A stretch of 64,000 bases of DNA, from the NCBI GenBank assembly GCA_900315155.1, contig OMYB01000009.1, forward strand, positions 31,135 to 95,134, written 5' to 3'. Of this stretch, positions 17,235 to 25,743 are shown piece after piece (the stretch's first letter is position 1; every line of letters starts with the position of its first letter). The DNA is from an uncultured Selenomonadales bacterium (GTDB lineage: Bacteria; Bacillota; Negativicutes; Selenomonadales; Selenomonadaceae). Position numbers and translations under genes: made by a program. Below the pieces are notes generated by a model, which was not told the origin of the DNA, ran no database searches, and was given only the letters and a program-made list of their open reading frames with translations.

Positions 17235-17645
17235 ATGATGGATAAGAAAGACGTAACGAAAGAACTTGCAAAAGAGACGAATCTCGGCTCGATCCGCATC
17301 GCGGATGAGGTCGTCAGCATCATCGCCGGGCTCGCTGCCACCGAGGTAGAGGGCATCGCCGGCATGAGCGGCGGCATCGTGAGCGGCGTCACGGAGATGC
17401 TCGGCCGCAAGAACTTTACGAAGGGCGTCAAGGTCGAGGTCGGCGAGAAAGAGGCCGCGGTCGATCTGTACATCGTCGTGAAATACGGCGTACGCATCCC
17501 GGATGTCGCCCTGGCGGCCCAGGAGAACGTCAAGCAGGCCATCGAGACGATGACGGGCCTCTCCGTCGTCGAGGTCAATGTCCATGTCCAGGGCGTCGGT
17601 TTCCCGAGCGAGGAGCCGAAAGCCGAGGAGGCACGCGTACACTGA
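17235..17645 (+). CDS. Asp23/Gls24 family envelope stress protein
   Basis: 136 residues with the Asp23 pattern: LGSIRIADEVVSIIAGLAATEVEGIAGMS in pieces, GGIVSGVTEMLGRKNFTKGVKVE and IETMTGLSVVEVNVHVQGV. In Firmicutes Asp23 is tethered to the membrane by AmaP, and the next two genes are AmaP and a DUF2273 protein, so the set is complete. ATG at 17235 or the next codon pair (17238) both follow GGGAGGG. It heads a likely operon asp23-amaP-DUF2273-nusB. Confidence 0.9.
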   Translation: MMDKKDVTKELAKETNLGSIRIADEVVSIIAGLAATEVEGIAGMSGGIVSGVTEMLGRKNFTKGVKVEVGEKEAAVDLYIVVKYGVRIPDVALAAQENVKQAIETMTGLSVVEVNVHVQGVGFPSEEPKAEEARVH

Positions 17646-17698
17646 TTGCCTTTTGCCGGTCGGGCAGGGCAGGTTTTGGATCGAGGTGAAAGTCAGGC

Positions 17699-18298
17699 AT
17701 GGTAAGCGGATTCATCAACCGGCTGCTGCTGTTCGTTTTTGCTCTCTGCATGGCTGCGCTGTCTGCCGCCGTGCTGGGCGCGTCACTGGGGCTGCTGCCG
17801 GAGAGCCTGTGGCTCAATGAGGTGCATTATGCCCTGGGACAGAAGGAGAGCGTGCTCGCAGCCGGTATCGCGCTGCTTGTCTCGCTCCATCTGCTCGGCA
17901 TCGCGTGCGAGGGCCGCAGCGAGGAGGACCGGCTCCGTGAGGATGGCGAGGTGATGACGCTTGCCACGCCGAACGGTGAGGTGCAGGTCGCGCTCAAGGC
18001 GATCCGCAGCCTGCTCAGCGATACCATCCGCCAGGTGCACGGCGTGCGCGACTGCGAGATCCACCTTCTCGTGCGCCGCGTCAAGGGGAAAGGCAAGGGA
18101 CAGGCTCCGGCCTCTCTGCTCGGTGTGCGGGTGAATGTCGTACTCGGCACGGAGGCCCCTGTGCGCACGGCGAGCGATGCGGTGCGCGAGGCGGCCGAGC
18201 GCGTGCTGGACGCGACGTTCGGCATCGCGGATGCCGAGGTGCGCGTGCGCGTTGCGGACGTGACGAATACGCCGGTGCGCGGGCGCCGCGTGGTCTGA
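17699..18298 (+). CDS. amaP: Alkaline shock response membrane anchor protein AmaP
   Basis: 199 residues with two N-terminal membrane segments (about residues 5-30 and 50-68), then a cytoplasmic domain with paired beta strands (VQVALKAIRSLLSDTIRQV and LLGVRVNVVLGTEAPV, each in part). The family anchors Asp23 to the membrane. It is directly behind the Asp23 gene, which supports the assignment. Confidence 0.85.
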   Translation: MVSGFINRLLLFVFALCMAALSAAVLGASLGLLPESLWLNEVHYALGQKESVLAAGIALLVSLHLLGIACEGRSEEDRLREDGEVMTLATPNGEVQVALKAIRSLLSDTIRQVHGVRDCEIHLLVRRVKGKGKGQAPASLLGVRVNVVLGTEAPVRTASDAVREAAERVLDATFGIADAEVRVRVADVTNTPVRGRRVV

Positions 18299-18311
18299 CG
18301 GATCATCGGGG

Positions 18312-18329
18312 CAATCGGATCAATCGGAT
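18312..18329. repeat. Perfect 9-bp tandem repeat CAATCGGAT x2
   Basis: CAATCGGAT is repeated exactly, 18312-18320 and 18321-18329, in the gap between amaP and the DUF2273 gene. It is one of several short tandem repeats at gene boundaries in this window. Confidence 0.8.
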
Positions 18330-18350
18330 GGATGTTTAGGGAGCGGTCTT

Positions 18351-18620
18351 ATGGACAGTATGGATACGTTGAGGGAGAGACTCCAGCAGAGTCTCCTGCA
18401 CCTGTGGGATTACCACCGCAGCCAGGCTATCGGTCTGGGACTCGGCCTTGGCCTGGGGCTGTGCATCCTTTGCTTCGGCTTCTGGCCGATGCTGTTCCTC
18501 GCTCTCTGCGGCGGCGTGGGCCTCTACATTGGCACGCGTGTCCAGCGCGGTGAGTCGGTGATCGACAGCGCCCTGCGTGCCCTGCGGCGCCGGTTCGGCG
18601 ACGATATCGGGCGATACTGA
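18351..18620 (+). CDS. DUF2273 small membrane protein
   Basis: 89 residues with two adjacent hydrophobic helices (about residues 24-60, rich in Gly-Leu, GLGLGLGLGLCILCFGF in part) and a short basic C-terminus (ALRALRRRFGDDIG). DUF2273 proteins are regularly found beside Asp23 and AmaP in Firmicutes and are thought to belong to the same membrane complex. Biochemical role unknown. Confidence 0.82.
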   Translation: MDSMDTLRERLQQSLLHLWDYHRSQAIGLGLGLGLGLCILCFGFWPMLFLALCGGVGLYIGTRVQRGESVIDSALRALRRRFGDDIGRY

Positions 18621-18647
18621 TGCGGTAGAAAGAAAGGTAAGGAAACT

Positions 18648-19079
18648 ATGAGTCGTAGATCTGCGAGAGAAAGAGCCCTTCAGGCGCTTTTTCAGCTCGA
18701 CCTGAACCACGCGGACAGCGCGGATCAGGAATCCATGTATGAGACGCTGGCCATCGACACGGCGCTCGGCGAGGCAGATAAGCCGCTGGGCGAAAAGAGC
18801 CGTGCCTATATGAAGACGATCGTAACGGGTGTCCGCCAGCATCTCGAGGAGATCGATGCGCGCATCCAGAAAAGCTCGAAGGAGTGGAAGGTGGAGCGCA
18901 TGGCGGGCGTGGACCGCAACCTCTGCCGCATCGCCGCCTGGGAGATGTATTTCTCCGAGGAAAAGCTGGATCCGGGCGTCGCCATCAATGAAGCGGTCGA
19001 GCTGGCAAAGAAATATGGCACCGATGATTCGGGACGGTATGTGAACGGCATCCTCGGCGCGATGACAAAACTTTCCTGA
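18648..19079 (+). CDS. nusB: Transcription antitermination factor NusB
   Basis: 143 residues, all-helical, starting SRRSARERALQALFQLDLN, the hallmark N-terminal helix, and ending with AINEAVELAKKYGTDDSGRYVNGILGAM, here quoted in parts, typical of NusB. It acts with NusE/S10 on boxA RNA in rRNA antitermination. It is the last gene before a strong terminator. Confidence 0.95.
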   Translation: MSRRSARERALQALFQLDLNHADSADQESMYETLAIDTALGEADKPLGEKSRAYMKTIVTGVRQHLEEIDARIQKSSKEWKVERMAGVDRNLCRIAAWEMYFSEEKLDPGVAINEAVELAKKYGTDDSGRYVNGILGAMTKLS

Positions 19080-19090
19080 CATAGCAGGGG

Positions 19091-19121
19091 AAGAGCCGGA
19101 CGCGGTCTGGCTCTTTTTTCA
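19091..19121 (+). terminator. Terminator of nusB
   Basis: AAGAGCCGGAC (19091-19101) pairs with GTCTGGCTCTT (19105-19115) with a single G-U, loop GCG, then TTTT. Confidence 0.85.
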
Positions 19122-19145
19122 TAAAGGGGAAAAGGGGGCAAATCC

Positions 19146-20357
19146 ATGGCCATCCACAGTGTCAGCCAGGTGACGGCATACATCAAGGGGATGTTCGACC
19201 GCGAGCGGGCGTTTGGGAGCATCCTCATCCGCGGCGAAATCTCGAATTTCAAGCGGTATGCCTCGGGGCACTGCTATTTTACGCTGAAGGATGAGGCGTC
19301 ATCGCTGAAATGCGTGATGTTCCGCGCGAGTGCGGCGCATCTGCGGTTCCAGCCCGAAAACGGCATGCAGGTCGTGGGATCGGGGCGCATCTCGGTCTAC
19401 GAGCGCGACGGCGTGTACCAGTTCTACGTGAACAGCATGAAGCCGGAGGGCGCGGGCGACCTCGCCCTCGCGTTCGAGCAGCTGAAGGCGAAGCTCACGG
19501 CGGAGGGGCTGTTTGATGAGGCGCACAAGAAGCCTCTGCCGCGGTTCCCGCACACGATCGGCATCGTGACGTCGTCGTCTGGCGCTGTGCTGCGCGATAT
19601 CTATCACGTCTCGAAACGGCGCTGGCCGTCCATCCAGCTCGTGCTGCGGCCCGTGCTCGTGCAGGGGGAGCAGTCGGCGGAGCAGGTGGCGGCGGCCATC
19701 CGGTTCTTCAACGAGTCGTATCCCGTCGATGTATTGATTGTGGGGCGCGGCGGCGGCTCGATGGAGGATCTCTGGTCTTTTAACGAGGAGCCGGTCGTGC
19801 GTGCCATCTACGAGTCAAAGATCCCGGTCATCTCGGCCGTCGGTCATGAGACGGACTTCACGCTGGCGGATTTCGCCGCCGACCGGCGCGCCGCGACGCC
19901 GTCGCAGGCCGCGGAGCTCGCCGTGCCGGACCGCGAGGAGCTCACGCGTTACGTAGAGAGCCTACAGGACCGCCTGCAAACGGTCTCCAGGCGCGGCATC
20001 CAGCAGAAGCGGCTGCGCCTCGGGGCCCTGCTCTCGAGTACGGCCCTGCGCCAGCCCCAGCTGCTGCTCGCGGCGCGCCGCCAGCGCCTCGACCACGCGA
20101 TGGCACGCCTGCAGGAGCTCGGCAAATCCCAGATGGAGGCGCGCAAGCACCGCCTGCAGCTCGCCATGGACCGCCTCGAGCTCCTGAGCCCGCTGCACGT
20201 CCTGCGGCGCGGCTACGGCGTCCTGGAGCGGGAGGGTGCAGCGGTCACGAGCATCCGTCAGGTCCAGGAGGGCGATGCGATGACGGTCATCCTGAAGGAC
20301 GGCCGCGTGCCGGTCACAGCAGGAAAGCCCTATACGGGAACAGAAAGGAAGAAGTAA
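19146..20357 (+). CDS. xseA: Exodeoxyribonuclease VII large subunit
   Basis: 403 residues: an N-terminal OB fold (VSQVTAYIKGMFDRERAFG onward) and the catalytic central domain with GIVTSSSGAVLRDI, GRGGGSMEDLWSFNEE and SAVGHETDFTLADFAADRRA (split here). A coiled-coil C-terminus follows. With XseB it degrades single-stranded DNA from both ends. The xseB start is 2 nt behind its stop codon, so the two are translationally coupled. Confidence 0.96.
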   Translation: MAIHSVSQVTAYIKGMFDRERAFGSILIRGEISNFKRYASGHCYFTLKDEASSLKCVMFRASAAHLRFQPENGMQVVGSGRISVYERDGVYQFYVNSMKPEGAGDLALAFEQLKAKLTAEGLFDEAHKKPLPRFPHTIGIVTSSSGAVLRDIYHVSKRRWPSIQLVLRPVLVQGEQSAEQVAAAIRFFNESYPVDVLIVGRGGGSMEDLWSFNEEPVVRAIYESKIPVISAVGHETDFTLADFAADRRAATPSQAAELAVPDREELTRYVESLQDRLQTVSRRGIQQKRLRLGALLSSTALRQPQLLLAARRQRLDHAMARLQELGKSQMEARKHRLQLAMDRLELLSPLHVLRRGYGVLEREGAAVTSIRQVQEGDAMTVILKDGRVPVTAGKPYTGTERKK

Positions 20358-20358
20358 G

Positions 20359-20598
20359 ATGCCAAGAAAGAAGCAATTGACCTTTGAGGAGTCGCTCGCC
20401 CAGCTCGAGACGATCGTGAAGGACATGGAGAGCGGCGATGCGACGCTGCAGGAGCTCATGACGAACTATTCGCAGGGCATCGAGCTTTCGAAGAACTGCC
20501 TGCAGCAGCTCACGCGCGCCGAGCAGACGATGGACCTGCTCGTCACGGGCGATGGGGAGACGGTCAGCACAGAGAAACTGGAAATTGAGGGGAACTGA
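20359..20598 (+). CDS. xseB: Exodeoxyribonuclease VII small subunit
   Basis: 79 residues with the family pattern FEESLAQLETIVKDMESGD and LSKNCLQQLTRAEQTMD, each part of the three-helix bundle that binds several copies onto XseA. It starts 1-2 nt after xseA and is followed 3 nt later by ispA. Confidence 0.95.
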   Translation: MPRKKQLTFEESLAQLETIVKDMESGDATLQELMTNYSQGIELSKNCLQQLTRAEQTMDLLVTGDGETVSTEKLEIEGN

Positions 20599-20601
20599 GG
20601 A

Positions 20602-20625
20602 ATGGCTATGGCAATGGATATGGAT
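20602..20625. repeat. ATGGCN/ATGGAT hexamer repeat at the ispA start
   Basis: ATGGCT ATGGCA ATGGAT ATGGAT: four in-frame hexamers each starting with ATG, encoding MAMAMDMD. Any of the four could serve as initiation codon. Confidence 0.75.
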
Positions 20626-21501
20626 ATAAAGGCAATCTGGGACGAGCGCCGCAAGCTCGTGGAGGAGCATCTCAAGCAGGAACTGCATCGCGACGCCCCG
20701 CTCAATGAGACGCTTTGCGCGTCGATGGACTACAGCCTCATGGCGGGCGGCAAGCGCCTGCGCCCGATCCTCGTCATGGCGGCGGCAGATGCGGTCGGCG
20801 GACAGGGCACGGATTTCATCACGACGGGCGTGGCGCTCGAGATGATCCACACGTACTCGCTCATCCACGACGATCTGCCGGCCATGGATAACGACGACAC
20901 CCGCCGCGGCAAGCCGACGAACCACAAGGTGTACGGCGCGGGCATGGCGACGCTCGCGGGCGATGCGCTGCTCACGATGGCCTTTGAGGTCATGCTGCGC
21001 CAGGAGGGCGTCGATGCGGCGACGAAGCTCGCGGTCGTGCGCGAGATGAGCATCGCGGCCGGCGCGAACGGCATGGTCGGCGGCCAGGCCATCGACCTCG
21101 AGTCCGAGGGCAAGCATATCCCGATGGAGCTCCTCAAAAAGATGCACATGGGCAAGACCGGCGCCCTGTTCCGCGCGGCCCTGCGCTCGGGCGCCATCCT
21201 CGCAGGCGCGGACGAAAAGCAGCTGCAGGCGCTCACGGACTACGCGGAGGCATTCGGCCTCGCGTTCCAGATCACGGACGATATCCTCGACGTTACGGGC
21301 GATGAGGCCGTGATCGGCAAGCCGGTCGGCAGCGACGAGCGCAACGACAAGTCCACCTACGTGACGCTGACCTCGCTCGGCGAGGCAAGAAAGCTCGCGG
21401 CAGACGCCGTGGAGCAGGGCGAGAAGGCCCTCGCAGGCTTCGGCCCGGAGGCGGACTTCCTGCGCGGCCTGCTTGACTTTTTGGTAAAGAGGGAGAAGTA
21501 A
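20602..21501 (+). CDS. ispA: Farnesyl diphosphate synthase (geranylgeranyl type possible)
   Basis: 299 residues. The first aspartate-rich motif is IHDDLPAMDNDD near residue 93 and the second ITDDILD near residue 228; GGKRLRP and GGQAIDLESEG are also present. It condenses isopentenyl and dimethylallyl diphosphates to C15 (possibly C20) for quinone and undecaprenyl synthesis. Its stop codon overlaps the ATG of dxs, the entry enzyme of the same pathway. The N-terminus is a hexamer repeat with four ATG codons, so the exact start is uncertain by up to 18 nt. Confidence 0.93.
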   Translation: MAMAMDMDIKAIWDERRKLVEEHLKQELHRDAPLNETLCASMDYSLMAGGKRLRPILVMAAADAVGGQGTDFITTGVALEMIHTYSLIHDDLPAMDNDDTRRGKPTNHKVYGAGMATLAGDALLTMAFEVMLRQEGVDAATKLAVVREMSIAAGANGMVGGQAIDLESEGKHIPMELLKKMHMGKTGALFRAALRSGAILAGADEKQLQALTDYAEAFGLAFQITDDILDVTGDEAVIGKPVGSDERNDKSTYVTLTSLGEARKLAADAVEQGEKALAGFGPEADFLRGLLDFLVKREK

Positions 21502-23444
21502 TGACGGAAAACAGAGAAGCGGCGGCCACGTATCCGTTGCTCATGCGGATCCAGGAACCCGACGATGTGAAGAAGCTCTCCGTAACCGAGCTCGAGAAGC
21601 TCGCGGCCGAAATCCGCCAGTTCATGGTCGATACAGTCTCGCAGACGGGCGGCCATCTCGCGCCGAGCCTCGGCACGGTCGAGCTCACGCTGGCACTCTA
21701 CAGCGTCTATCAATTCCCGCAGGATAAGCTCGTCTGGGATGTCGGGCACCAGGCGTATACGCACAAGATTCTCACGGGGCGCCGCGACCGGTTCTCGACG
21801 CTGCGGCAGAAGGGCGGCATCACGGGATTCCCGAACCGCGCGGAGTCCCCGTACGATGCGTTCGGCGTCGGCCATGCGTCCACGGCGATTTCCGCGGCGC
21901 TCGGCATGGCGGTCTCGCGCGACCTGCACGGGCGCAGCAACAAGGTCGTGGCCGTGCTCGGCGATGGCGCGTTCACGGGCGGCATGGCCTTTGAGGCGCT
22001 AAACCACGCGGGGGATCTGCACACGGATCTCACGGTCATCCTCAACGATAACGGCCGCTCCATCGACAAGAACGTCGGCGCCATGAGCGAGTACCTCTCG
22101 CGCATCCGCGTCGATCCGCAGTACGCGAAGGCCAAGCAGGATGTGCACGAGTTCCTCGACTCGATTCCGCATTTCGGCAGCCGCGTGCTGCGTACGGCGT
22201 CCATCATCAAGGACAGCGTGCGCTCGGCGCTCGTGCCGGGGGATGTCTTCGAGGAGCTGGGATTCCACTACATCGGGCCCATCGATGGGCACAACATCGG
22301 CCTACTGCAGGAGATCCTCTCGAAGGCCCGCAACATGCAGGGACCGGTGCTCATCCACGTGCGCACGAAGAAGGGCAAGGGCTACGCGCCCGCCGAGCAG
22401 GCACCGGGCAAGTTCCACGGCATCGGCACGTTTGACCCCGAGACGGGCGAGTGCGGCAAAAAGGCGGGCGCGCCGTCCTATACCTCGGTGTTCGGCCAGA
22501 CGATGCTCGACCTCGCGGAGAAAGACCCGCTGCTCCTGGCTATCACGGCGGCCATGCCGGCTGGCACGGGGCTCATGCCGTTCAAGGAGCGCTATCCGAA
22601 GCGCTATTTCGATGTCGGTATCGCGGAGGAGCACGCCGTCACGCTCGCGGCGGGCATGGCGGCCGATGGCTGTCATCCAGTCGTCGCGATCTACTCGACG
22701 TTTGCGCAGCGCGCGTTCGACCAGCTCGAGCACGATGTCTGCCTGCAGAACCTCCCCGTGACGCTCTGCCTCGACCGCGCGGGCCTCGTCGGTGCGGACG
22801 GCCCGACACATCACGGTGTTTTTGACCTCTCGTACCTGCGCATGATGCCGAACATGACGATTTTTGCGCCAAAGGACGAGGAGGAGCTGCGGCACATGGT
22901 ATGGACGGCCGTTCATACGAATGGCCCGACGGCCGTACGTTATCCGCGCGGGGCGGGCCTCGGCGTGCCGCTCACGGATACGTATCTCGATATCCCCATC
23001 GGCAAGGCGGAGGTGCTGCGCCAGGGCGGCAAAATTGCGCTGCTCGCCGTGGGCTCCATGGTCGATAAGGTGCAGAAGGCGGCGGATATCCTCGCCGAAG
23101 AGGGTATCACCTGCACGGTCGTCAATATGCGCTTCGTAAAGCCGCTCGACCGCGACCTGCTGCTGGCACTCGCGGGGGAGATGGAGCTCTTTGTGACGCT
23201 CGAGGAGAACGCGCTGGCGGGCGGATTCGGCTCGGCTGTCGCGGAGTTCCTCGCCGATGAGGACCTCGCTGTGCCACTCGTGCGGTTCGGCATCCCGGAT
23301 CATTTCATCGAGCAGGGGAGCCCTGACGAGCTGCTCGCGCTCTGCGGCCTCCAGCCGGAGCAGATCGCCGCGCGCATCCGCCAGCGCGTCGCGGGGATGA
23401 AAGACGATAGGCATGCCAAAGATAAGAAGAAAAAGAAAGACTGA
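21501..23444 (+). CDS. dxs: 1-deoxy-D-xylulose-5-phosphate synthase
   Basis: 647 residues, a TPP enzyme joining pyruvate and glyceraldehyde 3-phosphate in the MEP isoprenoid pathway. Visible: GGHLAPSLGTVELTLAL, DVGHQAYTHKILTGR, TPP-motif GDGAFTGGMAFEALNHAG, VGIAEEHAVTLAAGMA and DRAGLVGADGPTHHG. It overlaps ispA by one base (TAATG), and the tlyA frame starts just after its end. A lysine-rich tail (AKDKKKKKD) extends past the usual C-terminus. Confidence 0.97.
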   Translation: MTENREAAATYPLLMRIQEPDDVKKLSVTELEKLAAEIRQFMVDTVSQTGGHLAPSLGTVELTLALYSVYQFPQDKLVWDVGHQAYTHKILTGRRDRFSTLRQKGGITGFPNRAESPYDAFGVGHASTAISAALGMAVSRDLHGRSNKVVAVLGDGAFTGGMAFEALNHAGDLHTDLTVILNDNGRSIDKNVGAMSEYLSRIRVDPQYAKAKQDVHEFLDSIPHFGSRVLRTASIIKDSVRSALVPGDVFEELGFHYIGPIDGHNIGLLQEILSKARNMQGPVLIHVRTKKGKGYAPAEQAPGKFHGIGTFDPETGECGKKAGAPSYTSVFGQTMLDLAEKDPLLLAITAAMPAGTGLMPFKERYPKRYFDVGIAEEHAVTLAAGMAADGCHPVVAIYSTFAQRAFDQLEHDVCLQNLPVTLCLDRAGLVGADGPTHHGVFDLSYLRMMPNMTIFAPKDEEELRHMVWTAVHTNGPTAVRYPRGAGLGVPLTDTYLDIPIGKAEVLRQGGKIALLAVGSMVDKVQKAADILAEEGITCTVVNMRFVKPLDRDLLLALAGEMELFVTLEENALAGGFGSAVAEFLADEDLAVPLVRFGIPDHFIEQGSPDELLALCGLQPEQIAARIRQRVAGMKDDRHAKDKKKKKD

Positions 23445-23451
23445 GATAGAG

Positions 23452-24261
23452 ATGGCAAAGAAACGATTGGATCTGCTGCTGGTCGAGCAGGGGCTCGCCG
23501 GCAGCCGCGAGCGCGCGAAGCGCATGATCATGGCGGGCGAGGTGCTCGTCGACAACCAGAAGGTCGACAAGGCCGGCACGACGGTCAAGGAGGACGCCGA
23601 GATCCGCCTGCTCGGCCACGACATCCCCTATGTGAGCCGCGGCGGGCTGAAGCTCGAAAAGGCCATGAAGGAATTCGGCGTGACGCTCGCGGGCAAGGTC
23701 GCGGCGGATATCGGCGCGTCGACGGGCGGCTTTACCGACTGCATGCTGCAGAACAGCGCCGTCAAGGTTTTTGCCATCGACGTCGGCTACGGCCAGCTCG
23801 CGTGGAAACTCCGCACGGACGGGCGTGTCGTGAACATGGAGCGCACGAACATCCGCAACGTGACGCCCGAGGACATCGGCGAGCCGCTGGATTTCGCGTC
23901 CATCGACGTCGCGTTCATCTCGCTTACGAAGGTCCTCCCGGTCGCGTACGAGCTGCTGAAGCCTGCGGGAGAGCTTGTCGCGCTCATCAAGCCGCAGTTT
24001 GAGGCGGGACGCGACAAGGTCGGCAAGAAGGGCGTCGTGCGCGATCCGGCTGTCCACGAGGAGGTCATCCGCGCCGTCACGGCGTTCGCACGCGAGCAGG
24101 GGTTCGTCTGCATGGCACTGACGTTCTCGCCCGTCAAAGGGCCGGAGGGCAATATCGAGTATCTCGTGCGCCTCACGAAGGATGCGCAGGCGGAGGACAC
24201 GGTCACGGACGAGCTCGTGACGGAGACCGTGCGCGCGGCTCACGAGGCGCTCGACCATTGA
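23452..24261 (+). CDS. tlyA: TlyA family S4-domain RNA methyltransferase
   Basis: ATG at 23452 (MAKKRLDLLLVEQGL) is preferred to the open ATG at 23413, which would overlap dxs by 32 nt. Residues 1-60 form an S4 RNA-binding domain; ADIGASTGGFTDCMLQ is the SAM motif, and VAFISLTKVLPVAYELL with LIKPQFEAGRDKVGKKGVV completes a FtsJ-like methyltransferase. TlyA proteins 2'-O-methylate cytidines of 16S and 23S rRNA. In Firmicutes it commonly sits between dxs and nadK, as here. Confidence 0.93.
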   Translation: MAKKRLDLLLVEQGLAGSRERAKRMIMAGEVLVDNQKVDKAGTTVKEDAEIRLLGHDIPYVSRGGLKLEKAMKEFGVTLAGKVAADIGASTGGFTDCMLQNSAVKVFAIDVGYGQLAWKLRTDGRVVNMERTNIRNVTPEDIGEPLDFASIDVAFISLTKVLPVAYELLKPAGELVALIKPQFEAGRDKVGKKGVVRDPAVHEEVIRAVTAFAREQGFVCMALTFSPVKGPEGNIEYLVRLTKDAQAEDTVTDELVTETVRAAHEALDH

Positions 24262-24317
24262 GCCTGCCCGTTAGGCGGGGCCTCACATCGAGCATGTTTT
24301 GAGAGAGGGACTGGATT

Positions 24318-25232
24318 ATGCTGAAAATCGCTGTTTTCCCGAATGTGGATAAGCCGGCGGCCCGCGAGACGCTGGACCGCATCCTGGCATTCTTTGCGGA
24401 TAAAGGGGTGCAGGTCATGCTGCCGATCGATGAGTCGCGGTTCCTCGATCTCGAGGCGTACGGCGTGCCAGACATTGAGCACGCACCCGCCGACATCGCG
24501 CTCTCGCTCGGCGGCGATGGCACGCTCCTCGGCGTCTGCCGGCGCTATGGCGAGATGGCCGTGCCCGTCTGCGGCGTCAACATCGGCACGCTCGGCTTTA
24601 TGGCGGATATCGAGGTCGGCGAGCTGGAGCAGAAACTCCAGCAGCTCCTCGATGGCGACTACTATGTCGAACACCGCCTGCTGCTTTCGGGATTCGTCCG
24701 GCATCAGGGGAGAGAGGATCAGCGGTTCCTCGGCCATGCCATCAACGACGTCGTCGTCACGAAGGGCGGCGTCGCGCGCATGCTGCGCCTCGGGCTCGAT
24801 ATCAATGGTACGCATCTCATCGATTTCAAGGCGGATGGGCTCATCGTCTCCTCGCCGACGGGCTCGACGGCCTACTCGCTCTCCGCGGGCGGCCCCATCA
24901 TGAACCCGAACATCCGCGCACTCCTGCTCACGCCGATCTGCGCGCACACGCTGACGTTCCGCCCGCTGCTCATCGATGAGGAGGACGTCGTGCACATCCG
25001 GATTTCGGCGATGCATCAGGACATCATCGTGACGTTTGACGGACAGGAGAGTTTTCGCCTGCTGCCGGGCGATGAGGTCATCGTCCGCAAATCGAACGTC
25101 CAGGCGGGCATCGTGAAATTCGAGGACCGCGACTATTACTCCGTGCTGCGCGACAAGCTCTGGCGCACGGACACGAGGCCGGCCGCCGGCCCATCCGCGC
25201 CGGACCCGGTAGAGGAAAGAGGGAAGCTATGA
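24318..25232 (+). CDS. nadK: NAD kinase
   Basis: 304 residues: SLGGDGTLLGVCRRYGE is the GGDGT nucleotide motif, followed by GVNIGTLGFMADI, and SPTGSTAYSLSAGGP in the C-terminal half. It phosphorylates NAD to NADP. About 15 extra residues at the C-terminus (RPAAGPSAPDPVEERG) are Pro/Ala-rich. The stop overlaps the argR start (ATGA), indicating coupling. Confidence 0.95.
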   Translation: MLKIAVFPNVDKPAARETLDRILAFFADKGVQVMLPIDESRFLDLEAYGVPDIEHAPADIALSLGGDGTLLGVCRRYGEMAVPVCGVNIGTLGFMADIEVGELEQKLQQLLDGDYYVEHRLLLSGFVRHQGREDQRFLGHAINDVVVTKGGVARMLRLGLDINGTHLIDFKADGLIVSSPTGSTAYSLSAGGPIMNPNIRALLLTPICAHTLTFRPLLIDEEDVVHIRISAMHQDIIVTFDGQESFRLLPGDEVIVRKSNVQAGIVKFEDRDYYSVLRDKLWRTDTRPAAGPSAPDPVEERGKL

Positions 25233-25708
25233 AGAACGAACGCCATGCCACGATCAAGGAAATCATCGCACGCGAGGTCATCGAGACGCAGGAGGACCTC
25301 GCGGACGCCCTGCGTGCCCACGGCATCCAGGTCACGCAGGCCACGGTCTCGCGCGACATCAAGGAACTCCTGCTCATCAAGATCCCCATCGGGGACGGGC
25401 GCTACCGCTACGCCATGCCGATGAAGGAGAGCGTCATCTTCACGTCGGACCGCGTGAAACGCCTCTTCGCAGACACGGTGACGGGCGTGGACGCGAGCGA
25501 GAACATCGTCGTCATCAAGACGCTGCCGGGCAGTGCGAACACGGTCGCCGCGGCTATCGACCACGGCTCGTGGGACGAGATCATCGGCACGGTCGCGGGC
25601 GATGATGCCATTCTCTGCGTCGTCAAGCCGAAATCGGCTGTCAAAACCGTCATCGCCCGCGTCGAGAGTCTCATGGGCGATGCACCGTCGCGCGGGGCGA
25701 AAGGCTGA
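25229..25708 (+). CDS. argR: Arginine repressor ArgR
   Basis: 159 residues: winged helix with TQEDLADALRAHGIQVTQATVSRDIKEL (split here) and a C-terminal oligomerisation/arginine-binding domain with GSANTVAAAIDHGSWDEIIGTVAGDD in parts. It represses arginine biosynthesis and can activate catabolism. Gene order nadK-argR-recN is common in Firmicutes. The damaged RocB/amidinotransferase genes at 2-4 kb would be natural targets, but no ARG box was identified. Confidence 0.95.
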   Translation: MKNERHATIKEIIAREVIETQEDLADALRAHGIQVTQATVSRDIKELLLIKIPIGDGRYRYAMPMKESVIFTSDRVKRLFADTVTGVDASENIVVIKTLPGSANTVAAAIDHGSWDEIIGTVAGDDAILCVVKPKSAVKTVIARVESLMGDAPSRGAKG

Positions 25709-25743
25709 CTGCGCTGCGGGGGTAAAAAGGAGTATCAGAAACT

